Below, piece by piece: positions 35,153 to 46,508 of a stretch of 64,000 nucleotides of DNA; position 1 is the first letter of the stretch; each line of letters opens with the position of its first letter. This DNA comes from Adineta steineri. Taxonomy: Eukaryota; Rotifera; Eurotatoria; Adinetida; Adinetidae. The stretch lies in contig CAJNOI010000110.1 in assembly GCA_905250115.1 (NCBI GenBank), positions 124,001 to 188,000 of the forward strand, in the 5' to 3' direction. Below the pieces are notes generated by a model. It was not told the DNA's origin. It saw nothing but the letters and a program-made list of their open reading frames with translations, and made no database searches. Made by a program: the position numbers and the translations under genes.

Positions 35153-35903
35153 ATGGCATCAACAAATAATCCACAAGAATTTCTCAATTCTCTGGAACTT
35201 GGTGAAGTAAGTGATTTTGTATCAGATTTATTTACGCTTTATTCTTATCTTGATTTAGTAAATGACGATCATTTTAAGAGTTTATCGATTAAAATGGAGC
35301 AGCTTGTTACAATGAAAAATGCTCGAGGAGAACAATACCCAGACGGTAAGTAACATTTTGATTAAATAAAATAATTTATATTTGCGTTGTTTTAGGCGCT
35401 TTTTTTAAAAGATGGATGGAGTGCAAAATTAGAGAAAAACATCTAAACCAACGACCAGCCAAACATCCAGGAGTTAATTCACAGCGACGCGGCAGAACCT
35501 GGTCACTATCAGTTCGACTAAGTTTTAGAAAGTTTCGTAAAACAAAAAAAAATAAATTCTTTACATATATACTGTCACCATATTATTCTTCGTCTTATTT
35601 TAGGTCGTAGTGGTCATCAACTTCCGTTACTGGCTGGAGGAAGAAACCATGAACAAGGTAAGTCCACAAATTTTTTCTCCTTATTTTAACTTACACTTAC
35701 ATTTATATTTAGCATCACATTTATGTGATACGACTGGCTGTTTAAGAGAAGAACATCTCTGCATCGAAAAGCAGGAGGTCAATCAAAGTCGATGCAGATG
35801 TGACGGTATTGTATTACATATTGGCAGAAATATTGCTGATGAATTTTGTATATTTCAGGTTACTCCTTGTAAGCATATGCCATTGATTTATGTAAACAAG
35901 TAG
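35153..35903 (+). CDS. small protein with His/Cys zinc loop of His-Me-finger endonuclease type
   Basis: Exons 35153-35345, 35396-35536, 35604-35657 and 35713-35903 give 192 aa with consistent GT-AG phases. The N-terminal ~65 residues are helical and unfamiliar. The C-terminal part reads GHQLPLLAGGRNHEQ, then ASHLCDTTGCLREEHLCI, a CRC pair and finally TPCKH. That order (SHLC...C...H...C...C.H) matches the zinc-binding loop family of homing-endonuclease-like proteins (Pfam zf-His_Me_endon), related to the His-Cys box of I-PpoI. The zinc ligands look complete. It may be a DNA-cleaving enzyme, or a domesticated or transposon-derived DNA-binding protein. An alternative splice inside exon 4 (GTATTG to TTTCAG) would remove the last CKH motif; I judge it less likely. 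Confidence 0.6.
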
Positions 35904-35911
35904 ATAGTGAC

Positions 35912-36326
35912 ATGCCACTTCACATGATCGTCGATTATTTACAGGATGGTGTTCTTGCTGAACTAATAATTCATATTAAACGTCGCATGAAGACACTTGA
36001 TGATGATCCATCACCAGCTCAATTTTTACAAAATTGCTCGCGACGAAGAAGAGCTGCAAAAAGAATTCTCTTATTTTTCATCATCCAACGCAACTGCTAC
36101 TCAACTATATTTTACTCATCTTACTGCAACTACTAGTCCTACTATTACACATACCAATCATTCTAATAATGGATCACGTTCTTCTATTTCTCAATCATCT
36201 CGTCCTACACACACACTCACATCCACAATTTTTCATGAATTACTTTTATCGCCTTTCAAAGCCTTTTGCGATTCTTATTTTACTGTTGTGCTTTATTATA
36301 ACTTTATGTACTCTTTATTTTAGTCG
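35912..36326 (+). pseudogene. frameshifted fragment, possibly Gag-like
   Basis: Frame 1 runs from 35912 with IVDYLQDGVLAELIIHIKRR and DDDPSPAQFLQ; it then fits better continued in the +1 frame as IARDEEELQKEF, with the shift near 36030-36040. 'DxLxxxLxxxIxxRxK...DPTPxxFLxxAxxEE' is a pattern seen in retroelement Gag proteins. The tail is Ser/Thr/His-rich. There is no neighbouring polymerase. The call rests on weak pattern matching; it could equally be a decayed 3' part of the preceding gene. Confidence 0.3.
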
Positions 36327-36666
36327 TTTTTTTCTAATGTTTTCGTTCTGTCATATTATTTTTTTTCACTGTCAGCGGAGAGGGGAAGTATTATGGCATG
36401 ATATATCACATGCTATAGAGAATACTGATTCTCTTTCATTTCCTCACGTACTGTTGATATCGTTGAGAATTTAAGATGTGAATATTGTGAAGAGTAGGAT
36501 CATTCTTGTTTTATGAAAAAAAGAGGCATAAAGAATAAAAACGAGCGACAACAAAAGGATTTTGAAAATATATAATAAATGCATGATTAAATATAATATT
36601 TCACCAAAAACGACACAACATATATATGTTTTATTCATATGTTAATGATAATTTTGAGCGTATTTA

Positions 36667-38541
36667 TTAAATGAGTTGGAAACGCCAAACTCTATTTTCC
36701 GTCATTTCACTTACAAATAGATTATTTTCATTATTGTTTAGTCTAATAGTCATATTTCCTTGTATCAATGTTGAATCATTTCTTATTATTGCACCATTGC
36801 CGACAATGGTCACTCCATATGATGCTCCAAAACTCCAGCGTTGCACACGATGGTTTCCACCATCTGTAATATAAATATAACTATTGATTGTTGAGACGCA
36901 TAATGAATATGGCATATTCAACTGATTACTTCCAGGTCCTTGACCATTTCCTCCAGCAACGGTAGTTCCGTTTAACGAAACACCAACATGATATCGTTGA
37001 ATTCGATGATTGTTAGTATCAGAAACATAAAGATAGAAATTGGGCTCATCAAAGAATAGACTAGTTGGTGAATTGAGCTGTTGATCATCATTACCAGCAA
37101 CACCGGTACCACCGATAATTGTGGCAAACGTGGTATTAGGTGAGAATCTCATTATGCGATTATTAGCTTGATCACAAACATAAATATTTTTTTGTGAATC
37201 AACAAATATTCCACCTACAAGACCGAAACTGCTTAACGTATTTCCAGACAAACCAGTTCCGGCCACTCGAACACCAAACGACGAGTTATTTTGCCAAAGC
37301 ATTATTCGATAATTATAAGTATCTGCCACATAGAGATTAAACGACGTATCAATATATAAACCTGAAGGCCCATATAATTGGTTGTTACTAGCGCCTGGAG
37401 ATCCTGTTCCAGCGACGAGTGAACCCGTTAAAGATCCTGCTGGAAATCTCAAGACTCTGCTATTGTAAGAGTCGGATACATAAAGTGAGTTGTCAATTCC
37501 AATTGTAATTCCTGCTGGATAGTAAAGTGTAGTTAAAGAACTTCCTTGCGCACCATTAGCATTACCAGCAACAACTGCTCCAACCTGTATCGATGATGCT
37601 ATAAGATAAAAGCATATTTATGACTTTTTAATAATCATATAATAAAAATGGCTTGTAAGTATTTATTATACGATATACGTCTTACATGAGGACCTCTCTC
37701 CTTGATAACTATTTCATGAACTCATATTTTGTTTGTTTGTATGTATAGTTTAGAGTTTCAGTAAAAACTGTAAAAGAACATCTACTAATCCGACTTTCTT
37801 GGTAGTTTATAACCGTTCCAGGAATCTTATAGATAGACTAAAGAAGTAGTTCTGAACCGTCCTCTTGATTCCTATACGATGTTATAAAATATGTTACTAA
37901 ATCCTTGTAACTATCGTCTATAATATTATCAGTTTACTAACTACACAAGTTAAAATTCATATTAAATAATACTTACGACCACATTGTTGACGTGGTAAAC
38001 ATGTATAATTGAGATCATGTCGACATTCTGTACTATTCATACATACATCACCAAGTAGTTTCTGACTCTGACATATTGATCCATCAAAATATGTATTTAT
38101 TTCACAATGACATGTATTATTAATGCATCTCATATATCGACTTCCTTCACATAATGAACATGATTGACCATGATTAATAAACTGTTCTGCATTATATTTT
38201 CTTGACCCAACACGAGATTGCGGAGATGAAGAAGGTATAATTGAACCCATAGTTATTATATTACCTTGAAAAAGACGACACAACAATGATTGATCATCAA
38301 AATCAAATATGCGACAATTGCCATTTGAATGACATGTTTGTGCACAAGAAAATAATGATTTTGTATTGATTTGAGACAAAAAGAGTGCTTGATAATTGAC
38401 AGGTAAGAACTGAAAACCAGGAGAAGATATATTCATGGATGATTGCCAATCAAGAGGAATACTTTGACCATGCATTGTTGTTAGTATGCTAGTGCAGAAG
38501 AAGAATACACCATAGCATATGTTGATTATAGTGAAATACAT
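36667..38541 (-). CDS. secreted PAN/apple + NHL-propeller protein, paralogue 2
   Basis: Exons 37977-38541 and 36667-37598 give 498 aa with the same phase-1 junction as the other copies. The signal peptide, PAN-like domain and Cys-rich region are nearly identical to paralogue 1, whereas the NHL exon is clearly more diverged from paralogue 1 than from paralogues 3 and 4. NHL cores include LYVADTYNYRI, IYVCDQANNRI, LYVSDTNNHRI and YIYITDGGNHRV; the last blade is degenerate (LFVSEMTENRVWRF). The ATG at 38541 starts the conserved MYFTII signal peptide. Expected extracellular or membrane-proximal; ligand unknown. Confidence 0.85.
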
Positions 38542-40120
38542 TCTAAAAAAACAAAGAAATGTTTATGAGTATTATTTTAATGATAGTGTAAAATGGATTC
38601 ATGAAACGCTTATTGTGGAGATTGTTGAACTTAGACAATTATATTTACCAAGAAGTAATCGAACTTTCTAGTTACATATGAACTAGTTTTCAGTTGAAAG
38701 TGTGGATATAGCACATATACTACTTGATTCTATAGTCTGTAGAGGATACAGCTAAAAATAACGCTAAACTATATTTTAAAAATGAAAACAATCATAACAA
38801 TGAGTACTATGCAGTAGCACTTATATTCTAGCAGGTCGAATAACTAAACTTTCTATGAAAAAGTAAGCGAAAATCAATTGTATTTCTCCAAAAATTATTA
38901 AACAATGCAACAAGACACTAATAAGCTTATTCATGTTAATTAGTCGAAACTAAGTATGATTTTTCTTTATTTAACTTAATCGATGTAGTACAAGAATTGA
39001 ATCACAAAAATTAGTTAGTAAATATGATGGTATACGATAAGGGAAAACAAATTGAGTAAGTCATTTTTATTTTTTACATTACCTTGTCTTAAAAGTTGAA
39101 CCGAGTAGAAAAAGATTTAAAACAAACTGACACAAAGAAAAGAGAAATACCGAGCAATTGCAAAAGAAGAACAATAAAATAGAAAGATCTTATTGGTTAG
39201 TTTGCTAAATCATATGAAGTATTCGCTCGCTATCATGATCTATGTAGAAATGGAGAGCTTTTAGTTCAAAATGATAATTGTTTTTTTAGTATACTTTACT
39301 AAAGTAACCTTAAGGATCTGAGAGTGGTTTTTTCTATTTTCTTGTATTCTACTTCAGGATCTACCTTTTGAAATTTAGACGTAAAGTAATTAGTTTATGA
39401 ATAATACATACTACACAAGAGAAAAACTACAAACATTTCTATATGAATTTATCTTTCTTGCAAATTATGATCTTATCTAAATTATTTTCACAAGATGATA
39501 ATATCTCAAGATAAGATTTGTTTAAATGTTAGAATAAAAATATTGCATAATAATATGATTTAAACTGATGTCTAGTTTTATACGAATATCGGAGAATCAT
39601 TAAACTTAGTCTTCTGAATATTTCACATTTCTATAATAAGACTTATAATAGTCAAATGAAAAGATATTTTGATAATATTTATTGAATTTATTCTAAAGCG
39701 AAATGTATTTGTGTGAGATGCTAATATTTCAGCTAAGACAAATATTCTGTTAGATCTTGTTTAAATAAACAAGAAAATGCATCAGTATAATTGTTTTCAC
39801 ATTTTTAAAATGTCATGAAAAAACGAGATACAATAAGAACTTAAAATATGCATTAGATGAAAACTTAGAGTAGAAAAGTGTTTTTTTTATTCATTAAATA
39901 GATGTGAATTTATTTAAACGATGTAAAAGAAAAAATATCTCAAGTGACTTGAGATATTATCGTTCTAAAATGTGTTGATAAGGGTTTCAATGTGATTAAG
40001 CAGCAGCCCATCATATGGATACACACCTACACTTAAGATAGAATGTCACGTCAAATACTGTTTTACTATCTTTCAGGTATGCACTGTTAAATCATCTCCC
40101 TTGAAATATCGCATATATAA
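38542..40120. repeat. duplicated upstream block, copy 2
   Basis: Aligns by eye with 30606-32990 (without its hAT insertion) and with 45555-48400. It contains the pre-insertion hAT target site near 38911-38925 and the GATTAAGCAGCAG hairpin at 39971-40037. It is interrupted at 40121 by a TIR element. Confidence 0.75.
39971..40037. repeat. G-rich/C-rich hairpin, NHL-upstream copy 2
   Basis: GTGTTGATAAGGG...GATTAAGCAGCAG...ACACACCTACACTT; a close relative of 32821-32890. Confidence 0.55.
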
Positions 40121-41876
40121 GTTATATCCCATGTCGCTCTTTTTTTCATAAAACCGTCGGTAACCGTTGATCGTGCTAAAAACCAGCGGTGACCGATGGT
40201 TGAAGCTAGGACCGACGGTTAACCGCGGTTAGCGATCGGTTTTGACTAGCGGATTTTAACGATGAAACGATAAACAAAAACAAACAAACTATATGTAGTG
40301 ATATAAAAAAAATTAGAAATAATCATCAATATGATTGGAATTCTCTTGTTCTATTTGTTTTATCAAGATTTAGAGAAACAAAACTCATATTTTAAAGCTA
40401 TACTAAGATGTCGCTTTTTTCTTTCTCATTGGATTGATTGAAATTGTTCAAGACTTGTTCATTATATAAACGACATAATGAATGAATCGATTGTTGAAAA
40501 TAGTTTTTTACGTTTATAATATCTATGTATATGATTTTCACTTTTGTTTGTTAATTTATCTAGAAATTTCTCACACAATTAATTTCATTTTTAGATATCA
40601 ATATTCTCTCCATGGATAAAAAAATCCTTTTGTTCTCGTCGAATTATCAAAGAAAAAAGTAAATATCAATTTTATCAATATTTTTCGTTTTAAATAATAA
40701 ATTTGTATTTTCAAGGTCAATGTCGCATTAAATGGTGATCAATTTTGTGATGAAAATATAATCGTTGACGATTCACCATTTAAATTTACATTAGTGAGTT
40801 ATATTTAGCAGGTTCTGCTTATGAACTTTTGGCTGTTGTGTTTTTTTTAGATTTATGTCAATTCAGAAGGCGTATCTGTAGATCTACTTCAGTTATATGG
40901 TGCTCAAACTCATATGGGTCATTATGTTGCACTTGTAATGGATAAGTTATTTACGTTCGAAGAAATAACGACCATTACTAAAGATGAATTGGTAAAGGAT
41001 GAACGATACTTAATTATTAAAGGTAAAACAAAAATCAGTTTTTATCATAGTCACTTCTTAAATATGGTTCTATTTAGAAGCAGTTCGATCAAGATTCAAG
41101 CTGAATCATGAAATGTTACGGTCTGAATGGACAACCTTGCATGAATGCATTCTTCAAAAGAGACGCAATGAATTGAAGAAAAAAAAAGTAGTACTGGTAA
41201 TGTAACAGTGCAACCTGCACCACAAGTAGCACTACACGACGATTTTGATGAATTTATTGGTTCATTTGCAAATTAAAAAGCTTCTTGTTAAATATCTTTT
41301 TTACTTCTATTTTCTTGTTTTAAGTATTTTTACTGTATTAAAAACATTTATTTCTTACATATTACATGATTATTGTTATAATATGTAATACTTCTTTATT
41401 AACTGTTTTTATCATACAGTCGTAATTAGAATAGTAGAATATGTACTTGATTAATGTTATTTTATGTTGTAACTCGTGTTTTCGTAGACGCATTCTTCCT
41501 GTGTGAAAACATAATGTACGCGTCTTTTTTGTTTGTCTCATTACAAGTTGATTTTGTTGAACATGTGTGATGTTAAATAATGATAAGTGATTTTTTATAC
41601 TTCAATGATTTAAAATGCTCTTTTATTGTTGTGCTAGAAATTGATTTTGATGAGATTTAAATAAAGTCTAACTGAAAACTAAATGTGAATTGAAACTTTT
41701 ACTGTAAACTACATTCGATCCTAACACATCGGTAAGAGCATAAAGAAAATCGACAGTGGAATGCAGTTAACGGCGGTTAACTGCGATAACCGGAACGGTC
41801 AAATGGGCGTTCAAGCGGACGGTAAACTGCGGTTAACTGACGGTTTTAAAGCGGTTTGTATGACATGGGATATAAC
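40121..41876. mobile_element. TIR element with CGGTT-rich subterminal repeats (1756 bp)
   Basis: Perfect 15-bp terminal inverted repeats GTTATATCCCATGTC at 40121-40135 and 41862-41876. Inside each end lie about 100 bp packed with AACCG/CGGTT-type motifs (for example GGTTAACCGCGGTTAGC, and GCGGTTAACTGCGATAACCGG), strikingly GC-rich for this region and arranged like transposase-binding sites. The interior carries a decayed spliced ORF at 40716-41276. It sits inside the copy-2 upstream block. I cannot fix the superfamily: because of the palindromic TATA at each edge, a TATA target duplication with TCCCATGTC ends is also possible. Confidence 0.8.
40716..41276 (+). pseudogene. decayed BEN-domain-like gene inside TIR element
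   Basis: Exons 40716-40793, 40851-41022 and 41078 onward give a protein with HYVALVMDKLFTFEEITTI, KDERYLIIKEAVRSRFKL and LRSEWTTLHECILQKRRNE. This is the hydrophobic/charged pattern of BEN DNA-binding domains (LF..EEL...L....I..F....W..I..K). Two problems suggest decay: upstream, a good frame (QCRIKW) must shift by one base to reach the next exon frame near 40735; near 41190 the A9 run shifts the frame before the end at 41276. The BEN assignment is tentative. It is probably a transposon-encoded accessory protein. Confidence 0.4.
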
Positions 41877-42224
41877 ATCGTTTCTCTTCAGGTGACGTGT
41901 CAGCAATAAAATCGTATGTTCCTTATATTATATAGACATTGTTATTATTTGTAAAATCAGATATGAATATATTTTGTTTCAAATAAGAAGATATTCGTTG
42001 TATATAGACTCATTAGTAGTAAAAATCAATGGAATAAACTACGAATCGTTTTATAAACGAAGATATTTATATAGGAATGTTATTACTATATTTATATATT
42101 CATGCATAGTATTCAGAATGATATGAAATACGTGAATCATTCTAAAAGTTTTTAAATTCTTGAATAGATTAAGAGGTATAGATGACTTTGGTAGCTGCGT
42201 TGGTAGCTCCAGGTCTTATAAGAA
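41877..42224. repeat. continuation of duplicated block, copy 2
   Basis: After the TIR element the duplicated block resumes: AATGGAATAAACTACGAATC at about 42029 recurs at about 48420 upstream of paralogue 4. No exon seen. Confidence 0.55.
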
Positions 42225-43600
42225 AGTCCACAAACTTTTGGTTCTTGAGCATTTTTCTTTTGTTTTTTTTTGTAGATTAATTGATAAACTACTAACACAT
42301 TTTTTTGTTATTACTATGAATCTCACACGTGATTAAATTAGAAATATGATTTATTATGATTATAAAAAAAATTATCATAGCAAGAACGTCTTGAATCTTG
42401 GCAAAAAACATTTGGTGACTCTTGTGTTTCGCGTGCAACAGTTTACAATTAGTATGTCGAATTTAATTTGGGACAGAGATCACTTTGAAGTTGAACTTCG
42501 TGTTGGCCGACCAAGAAGTGCAGTCACACCAGAAAATATTGAAGCTGTTCGGCAGCTGATCAACATCGATCCTAGAGTAGACGTGAAAAAGGACTGAGTT
42601 ATAACTTTTAACCGTGTTTATTATAAGTTATTATCTCAGTCCTGTCCACTAGATAAAGTTTCTATTTCTTTAATCTTAGTGAGTAAGTGAATTGAAGCCA
42701 CATTTTGAAATATGGCTTATACCATTTTAACTTTTTAAAATTTTCATTTTAACTCCAACACTGATCGACCCTCATACTACTTATCGACAGATACTAAGAC
42801 ATCATATAAGCTTCATCGGCAATAACTGAATCTATTCTACATGATTATTTAGGTTTAAGAAAGCTTACATGTTAGTTGAGTACCTCATTTTTCGACTGAA
42901 GCTCAAAAACAGGACTGCGATGATTATTGCCTGGCAATACTCGAAAAATTAGATGGTAGTAGATTAAGACGTGTTTATGACATTATTACTAGTGTTAAAA
43001 ACTGGTTTTTCTACTATGATCCAGAAACGAAGCGTAAAAATCAAGTCTAGATTGCAAGAAGTGATCTTCAACCAACCGAAGTTCGTCGATAACGTTCTGT
43101 TTGCAAACATATGTTTACAATTTTCTTCATGAAATCTGATTTTAATACAATCAGTCCTCTTGAAAGCGATAAGACAGTTTCAGCTAAATGGTATACAAAT
43201 GAATGTCTTTCAAATATTTAAAAACAAGTGGAGAACCGTCGACGTCTTAATAATTGTGTTATTCATCATGACAATACATCAGCTCATCAGGCAACACAAA
43301 CGATGGAATATTTAAATGCTCAATGTGCTAAATAAATGAGTCATCTAGCATATCCGCCAGACTGAAGTCGTTGCGACTTCTGGTTATTTCCAAAAATTAA
43401 AAAAGCACTTCGTGGTAAAAATTTTCAGGACATTAATAAACTCTATGCTACTGTCGAGCAGCAAACGGGATGTCTCCAATACGAAGATTTCTACCAATGT
43501 TATAAACAATGGTTTGAAAAAATGAATAAGTGTACTGAGATATTACTTTGAACAAATATAATACAATTATTTTAAACTGAGCCAAAAGTATTGCAAATCT
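42225..43600 (+). mobile_element. mariner-type transposon relic
   Basis: From about 42385 the HTH region of a mariner transposase is visible (VGRPRSAVTPENIEAVRQLI). From about 42870 a single frame carries TEAQKQD, NWFFYYDPETKR, VIHHDNTSAHQ and CDFWLFPKIKKALRG, the mariner D,D34D landmarks. That frame has five in-frame stops. The first catalytic Asp (normally S-D-E-T-W) is replaced (S-V-K-N-W). About 150 bp of extra DNA with a palindrome interrupts the gap between the two halves. Ends carry weak inverted similarity (CTTTTGGTTCTTGAGC left; CTTTTGGCTCAG in reverse complement right), so the boundaries are approximate. Non-functional. Confidence 0.85.
42590..42643. repeat. short palindrome inside mariner relic
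   Basis: AGGACTGAGTTATAACTTT and its near reverse complement AAGTTATTATCTCAGTCCT flank a ~15-bp loop. It lies where the mariner reading frame breaks. Confidence 0.6.
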
Positions 43601-43768
43601 AAAAACTTTCAGAGTGATCAACGTTTATTTAGAATACTTCATTCAAATGTAAATATACAAAGGTTTTCGAAAATATATAATAAATGGATGATTAAATAAA
43701 ATATTTTAACAAAAGACAACATATATTTGTTTTTATTCATGTCTATATAATAATTTGGAATCTATATA

Positions 43769-45554
43769 TTAAATGAGTTGGAAACGCCAAATTCTATTTT
43801 TTGTTATTTCAAGTATCAATAGATTACTATCATTAATGCTTAGCCTAATATCCATATTTCCTTGTACCACTGTTGAATCATTTCTTATTATTGCACCATT
43901 ACCAACCATGGTCACTCCATATGATGCTCCAAAACTCCAGCGTTGCACACGACTGTTTCCACTATCTACAATATAAATATAATTATTGATTGTTGAAACC
44001 CATAATGAATATGGCGTATTCAACTGATTGCTTCCAGATCCTTGACCATTTCCTCCAGCAACAGTAGTTCCGTTTAACGAAGCACCAACATGGTATCGTT
44101 GAATGCGATGATTGTTAGAATCAGAGACATAAAGATAGGAATTGATCTCATCAAAGAAAAGACTAACTGGTGAGTTAAGTTGTTGGCTACCATTACCCGG
44201 AACGCCGGTACCACCGACAATTGTGGCATTTGTGATGTTCGGTGAGAATCTCATTATGCGATTATTATCTCGGTCACAAAGATAAATATTTTTTTGTGAA
44301 TCAACAAATATTCCTCCCACAAGACCAAAACTGCTTAGTGTATTTCCAGACGAACCGGTACCCGCGACCCGAACACCAAATGGCCAATTGTTCTGCCAAA
44401 ACATTATTCGATAATTATAACCATCCACTACATAGAGATTAAACGACGTATCAATATATATACCTATAGGTCCATTTAATTCGTTGTTACTAGGGCCTGC
44501 AACGCCTGTTCCAGCGACGAGTGAACCTGTTAAAGATCCTTGTTGGAATCTCAAGACTCTGTTGTTCGTAAAGTCGGATACATAAATTGAATTGTCAATT
44601 CCAATTGTAAGTGCTAATGGATAATTCAATGCAGTTAAACTAGTTCCCGACGTACCATCAGCATTACCAGCAACAACTGTTCCAATCTGTATCGATGGTG
44701 CTACAAGATAAAAAGATATCGACCACTTATCAGTAATCATATAAATATACCTTATAACAAAAAGAAGTTGTCAGTACTTATCAAGTAGTATACATCTCAC
44801 ATGAACACCTATCTATAATTTATAACCGTTTCATAAATCCTATTGGCGGACTATAAAAGTCGCTTTGAACCGTCCTCTTTTTGCCTATACGATGTTATAA
44901 AATATGGTACTAAATCTTTGTAACTATCATCTATAGTACGATTAGTTTACTAACTATAGAAGTGTAAATCCACAATTAATAATACTTACGACCACATTGT
45001 TGACGTGGTAAACATGTATAATTGAGATCATGTCGACATTCTGTACTATTCATACATACATCACCAAGTAATTTTTGACTCTGACATATTGATCCATCAA
45101 AATATGTATTTATTTCACAATGACATGTGTTATTAATACATCTCATATATCGACTTCCTTCACATAATGAACATGACTGACCATGATTAAGAAACGGTTC
45201 TGCATTGTATTTTCTTGACCCAACACGAGATTGAGAAGATGAAGAAGGTATAATTGAACCCATAGTTATTATATTACCTTGAAAAAGACGACACAAAAGT
45301 GATTGATCATTAAAATCAAATATGCGACAATTGCCATTTGAATGACATGTTTGTGCACAAGAAAATAATGATTTTGTATTGATTTGAGACAAGAAAAGTG
45401 CTTGATAATTGACAGGTGAGAATTGAAAACCAGGTGAAGATAAATTCATTGATGATTGCCAATCAGGAGAAACACTTTGGCTATGCATTGTTGTTAGTAT
45501 GCAAGAGCAGAAGAAGAAAACACCATAGCATATGTTGATTATAGTGAAATACAT
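43769..45554 (-). CDS. secreted PAN/apple + NHL-propeller protein, paralogue 3
   Basis: Exons 44990-45554 and 43769-44700 give 498 aa. The layout is the same as the other paralogues: signal peptide, PAN-like domain (CAQTCHSNGNCRIF), Cys-rich EGF-like part, then five clear NHL blades (IYVSDFTNNRV, LYVVDGYNYRI, IYLCDRDNNRI, LYVSDSNNHRI, IYIVDSGNSRV) and a degenerate sixth (LLILEITKNRIWRF). Intact frame. Downstream DNA (43620-43768) is nearly identical to that of paralogue 4 (48535-48667), marking the duplication unit. Confidence 0.85.
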
Positions 45555-45648
45555 TCTAAAAAAACAAAGAAATGTTTATGAGTATCATTTTAATAATGGT
45601 CTAAAATAGATTCATGAAATATTCATTTGTTGAGATTTTCGAACTTTT

Positions 45649-46508
45649 GAGGGCTTTTTGCCAACTATCCGATCGGTTTTTCAATAAAAGCTATTGAGTT
45701 AAAGGTTATTTACTATGCTGAGTCTGAATATAGGCATGATGAGTCTTCATAGGTCTTCTTAGGGTAGCGGAGTGGCTTGAGAAAACCCTTTCTGTCAGAA
45801 AGTCGAATTTTAACAGCAATACAACCGTTGTAATTTATGGAACGGATGTATTAATAGTACAATATACAGGTATAATAGCGTATGTATACTTTTACCTAAA
45901 ACTTAGTTTTTATCAGTAAAACTATTCTTGGCGATATCTACTCTTATTGAAAAATATACTCAAAATCAAGATTCGCACACGGAGATACGAAGGACCCAAA
46001 TGTAATCTCTATTGTGGATAGGTAGTAATATAAATTATTCTTTCTCTACAGAAATACTATTCTTCTGCTATAATAAATCCTGCTAATATTGTATACTGCT
46101 TATTAGAACTATTCGATGTTAATTTAAAATAACATATACCTTTATCTATCTCACATAAACAAGTGCTTCTATCAAGAAATTAACTTATTTATGCATATAT
46201 TCCTTTTCGACATTTGAATGCTACTATCTTGATGTGAGTGAACAATAACATGTAATAGAAATAAAACGGCCGCATTGCTGCTAAAAATCGATTTTGAAAC
46301 AGTAGAAACTATCAGTTTATAGACAACTCGATATGCTTTACAACATGGAAGGATTAAAAAGCCGATTTAGCGAAAAAACTATTTGACGTGAAAATTAGGT
46401 TGTCTCGAGCTTCTTCCTTTGTAAAGATATAAGGAGATTTCTAATGCCAATATTCTAACTCAATAGCGTTTATTGGAGAAGCGATTGGACAGTTAGCAAC
46501 ATTCCCTC
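45649..46508. mobile_element. TIR insertion of ~860 bp in duplicated block copy 3
   Basis: The two ends are inverted repeats of roughly 55 bp with moderate divergence: left begins GAGGGCTTTTTGCCAACTAT, and the right end in reverse complement begins GAGGGAATGTTGCTAACTGT; both continue to a shared GCTATTGAGTTA. The homologous copies 1 and 2 lack this DNA between GAACTT and AGAC. There is no transposase ORF, and no convincing target duplication beyond TT. It contains a tRNA-like A/B box pair. Confidence 0.75.
45762..45815 (+). other. tRNA-like A-box/B-box pair (SINE-like promoter?)
   Basis: TAGCGGAGTGG at about 45765-45775 matches the pol III A-box (TRGCNNAGTGG). About 35 bp later AGTCGAATTTT resembles a weakened B-box (GGTTCGAATCC). 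No complete tRNA cloverleaf can be folded, so this is not a functional tRNA call. Confidence 0.35.

Noticed and set aside
35797..35860. Extra intron in exon 4 of the endonuclease-like gene
   Set aside because: GT and AG are available but splicing would delete the terminal C-K-H zinc ligands and end the protein at once; the unspliced reading fits the family better.
42225..43600. Use of a variant genetic code to explain in-frame stops in the mariner ORF
   Set aside because: All host genes in the window read with standard stops, and the relic also lost a catalytic Asp and its continuity, so ordinary decay is the simpler explanation.
45762..45815. Functional tRNA gene
   Set aside because: A- and B-box-like sequences are present but no acceptor stem, anticodon arm or complete fold can be drawn.
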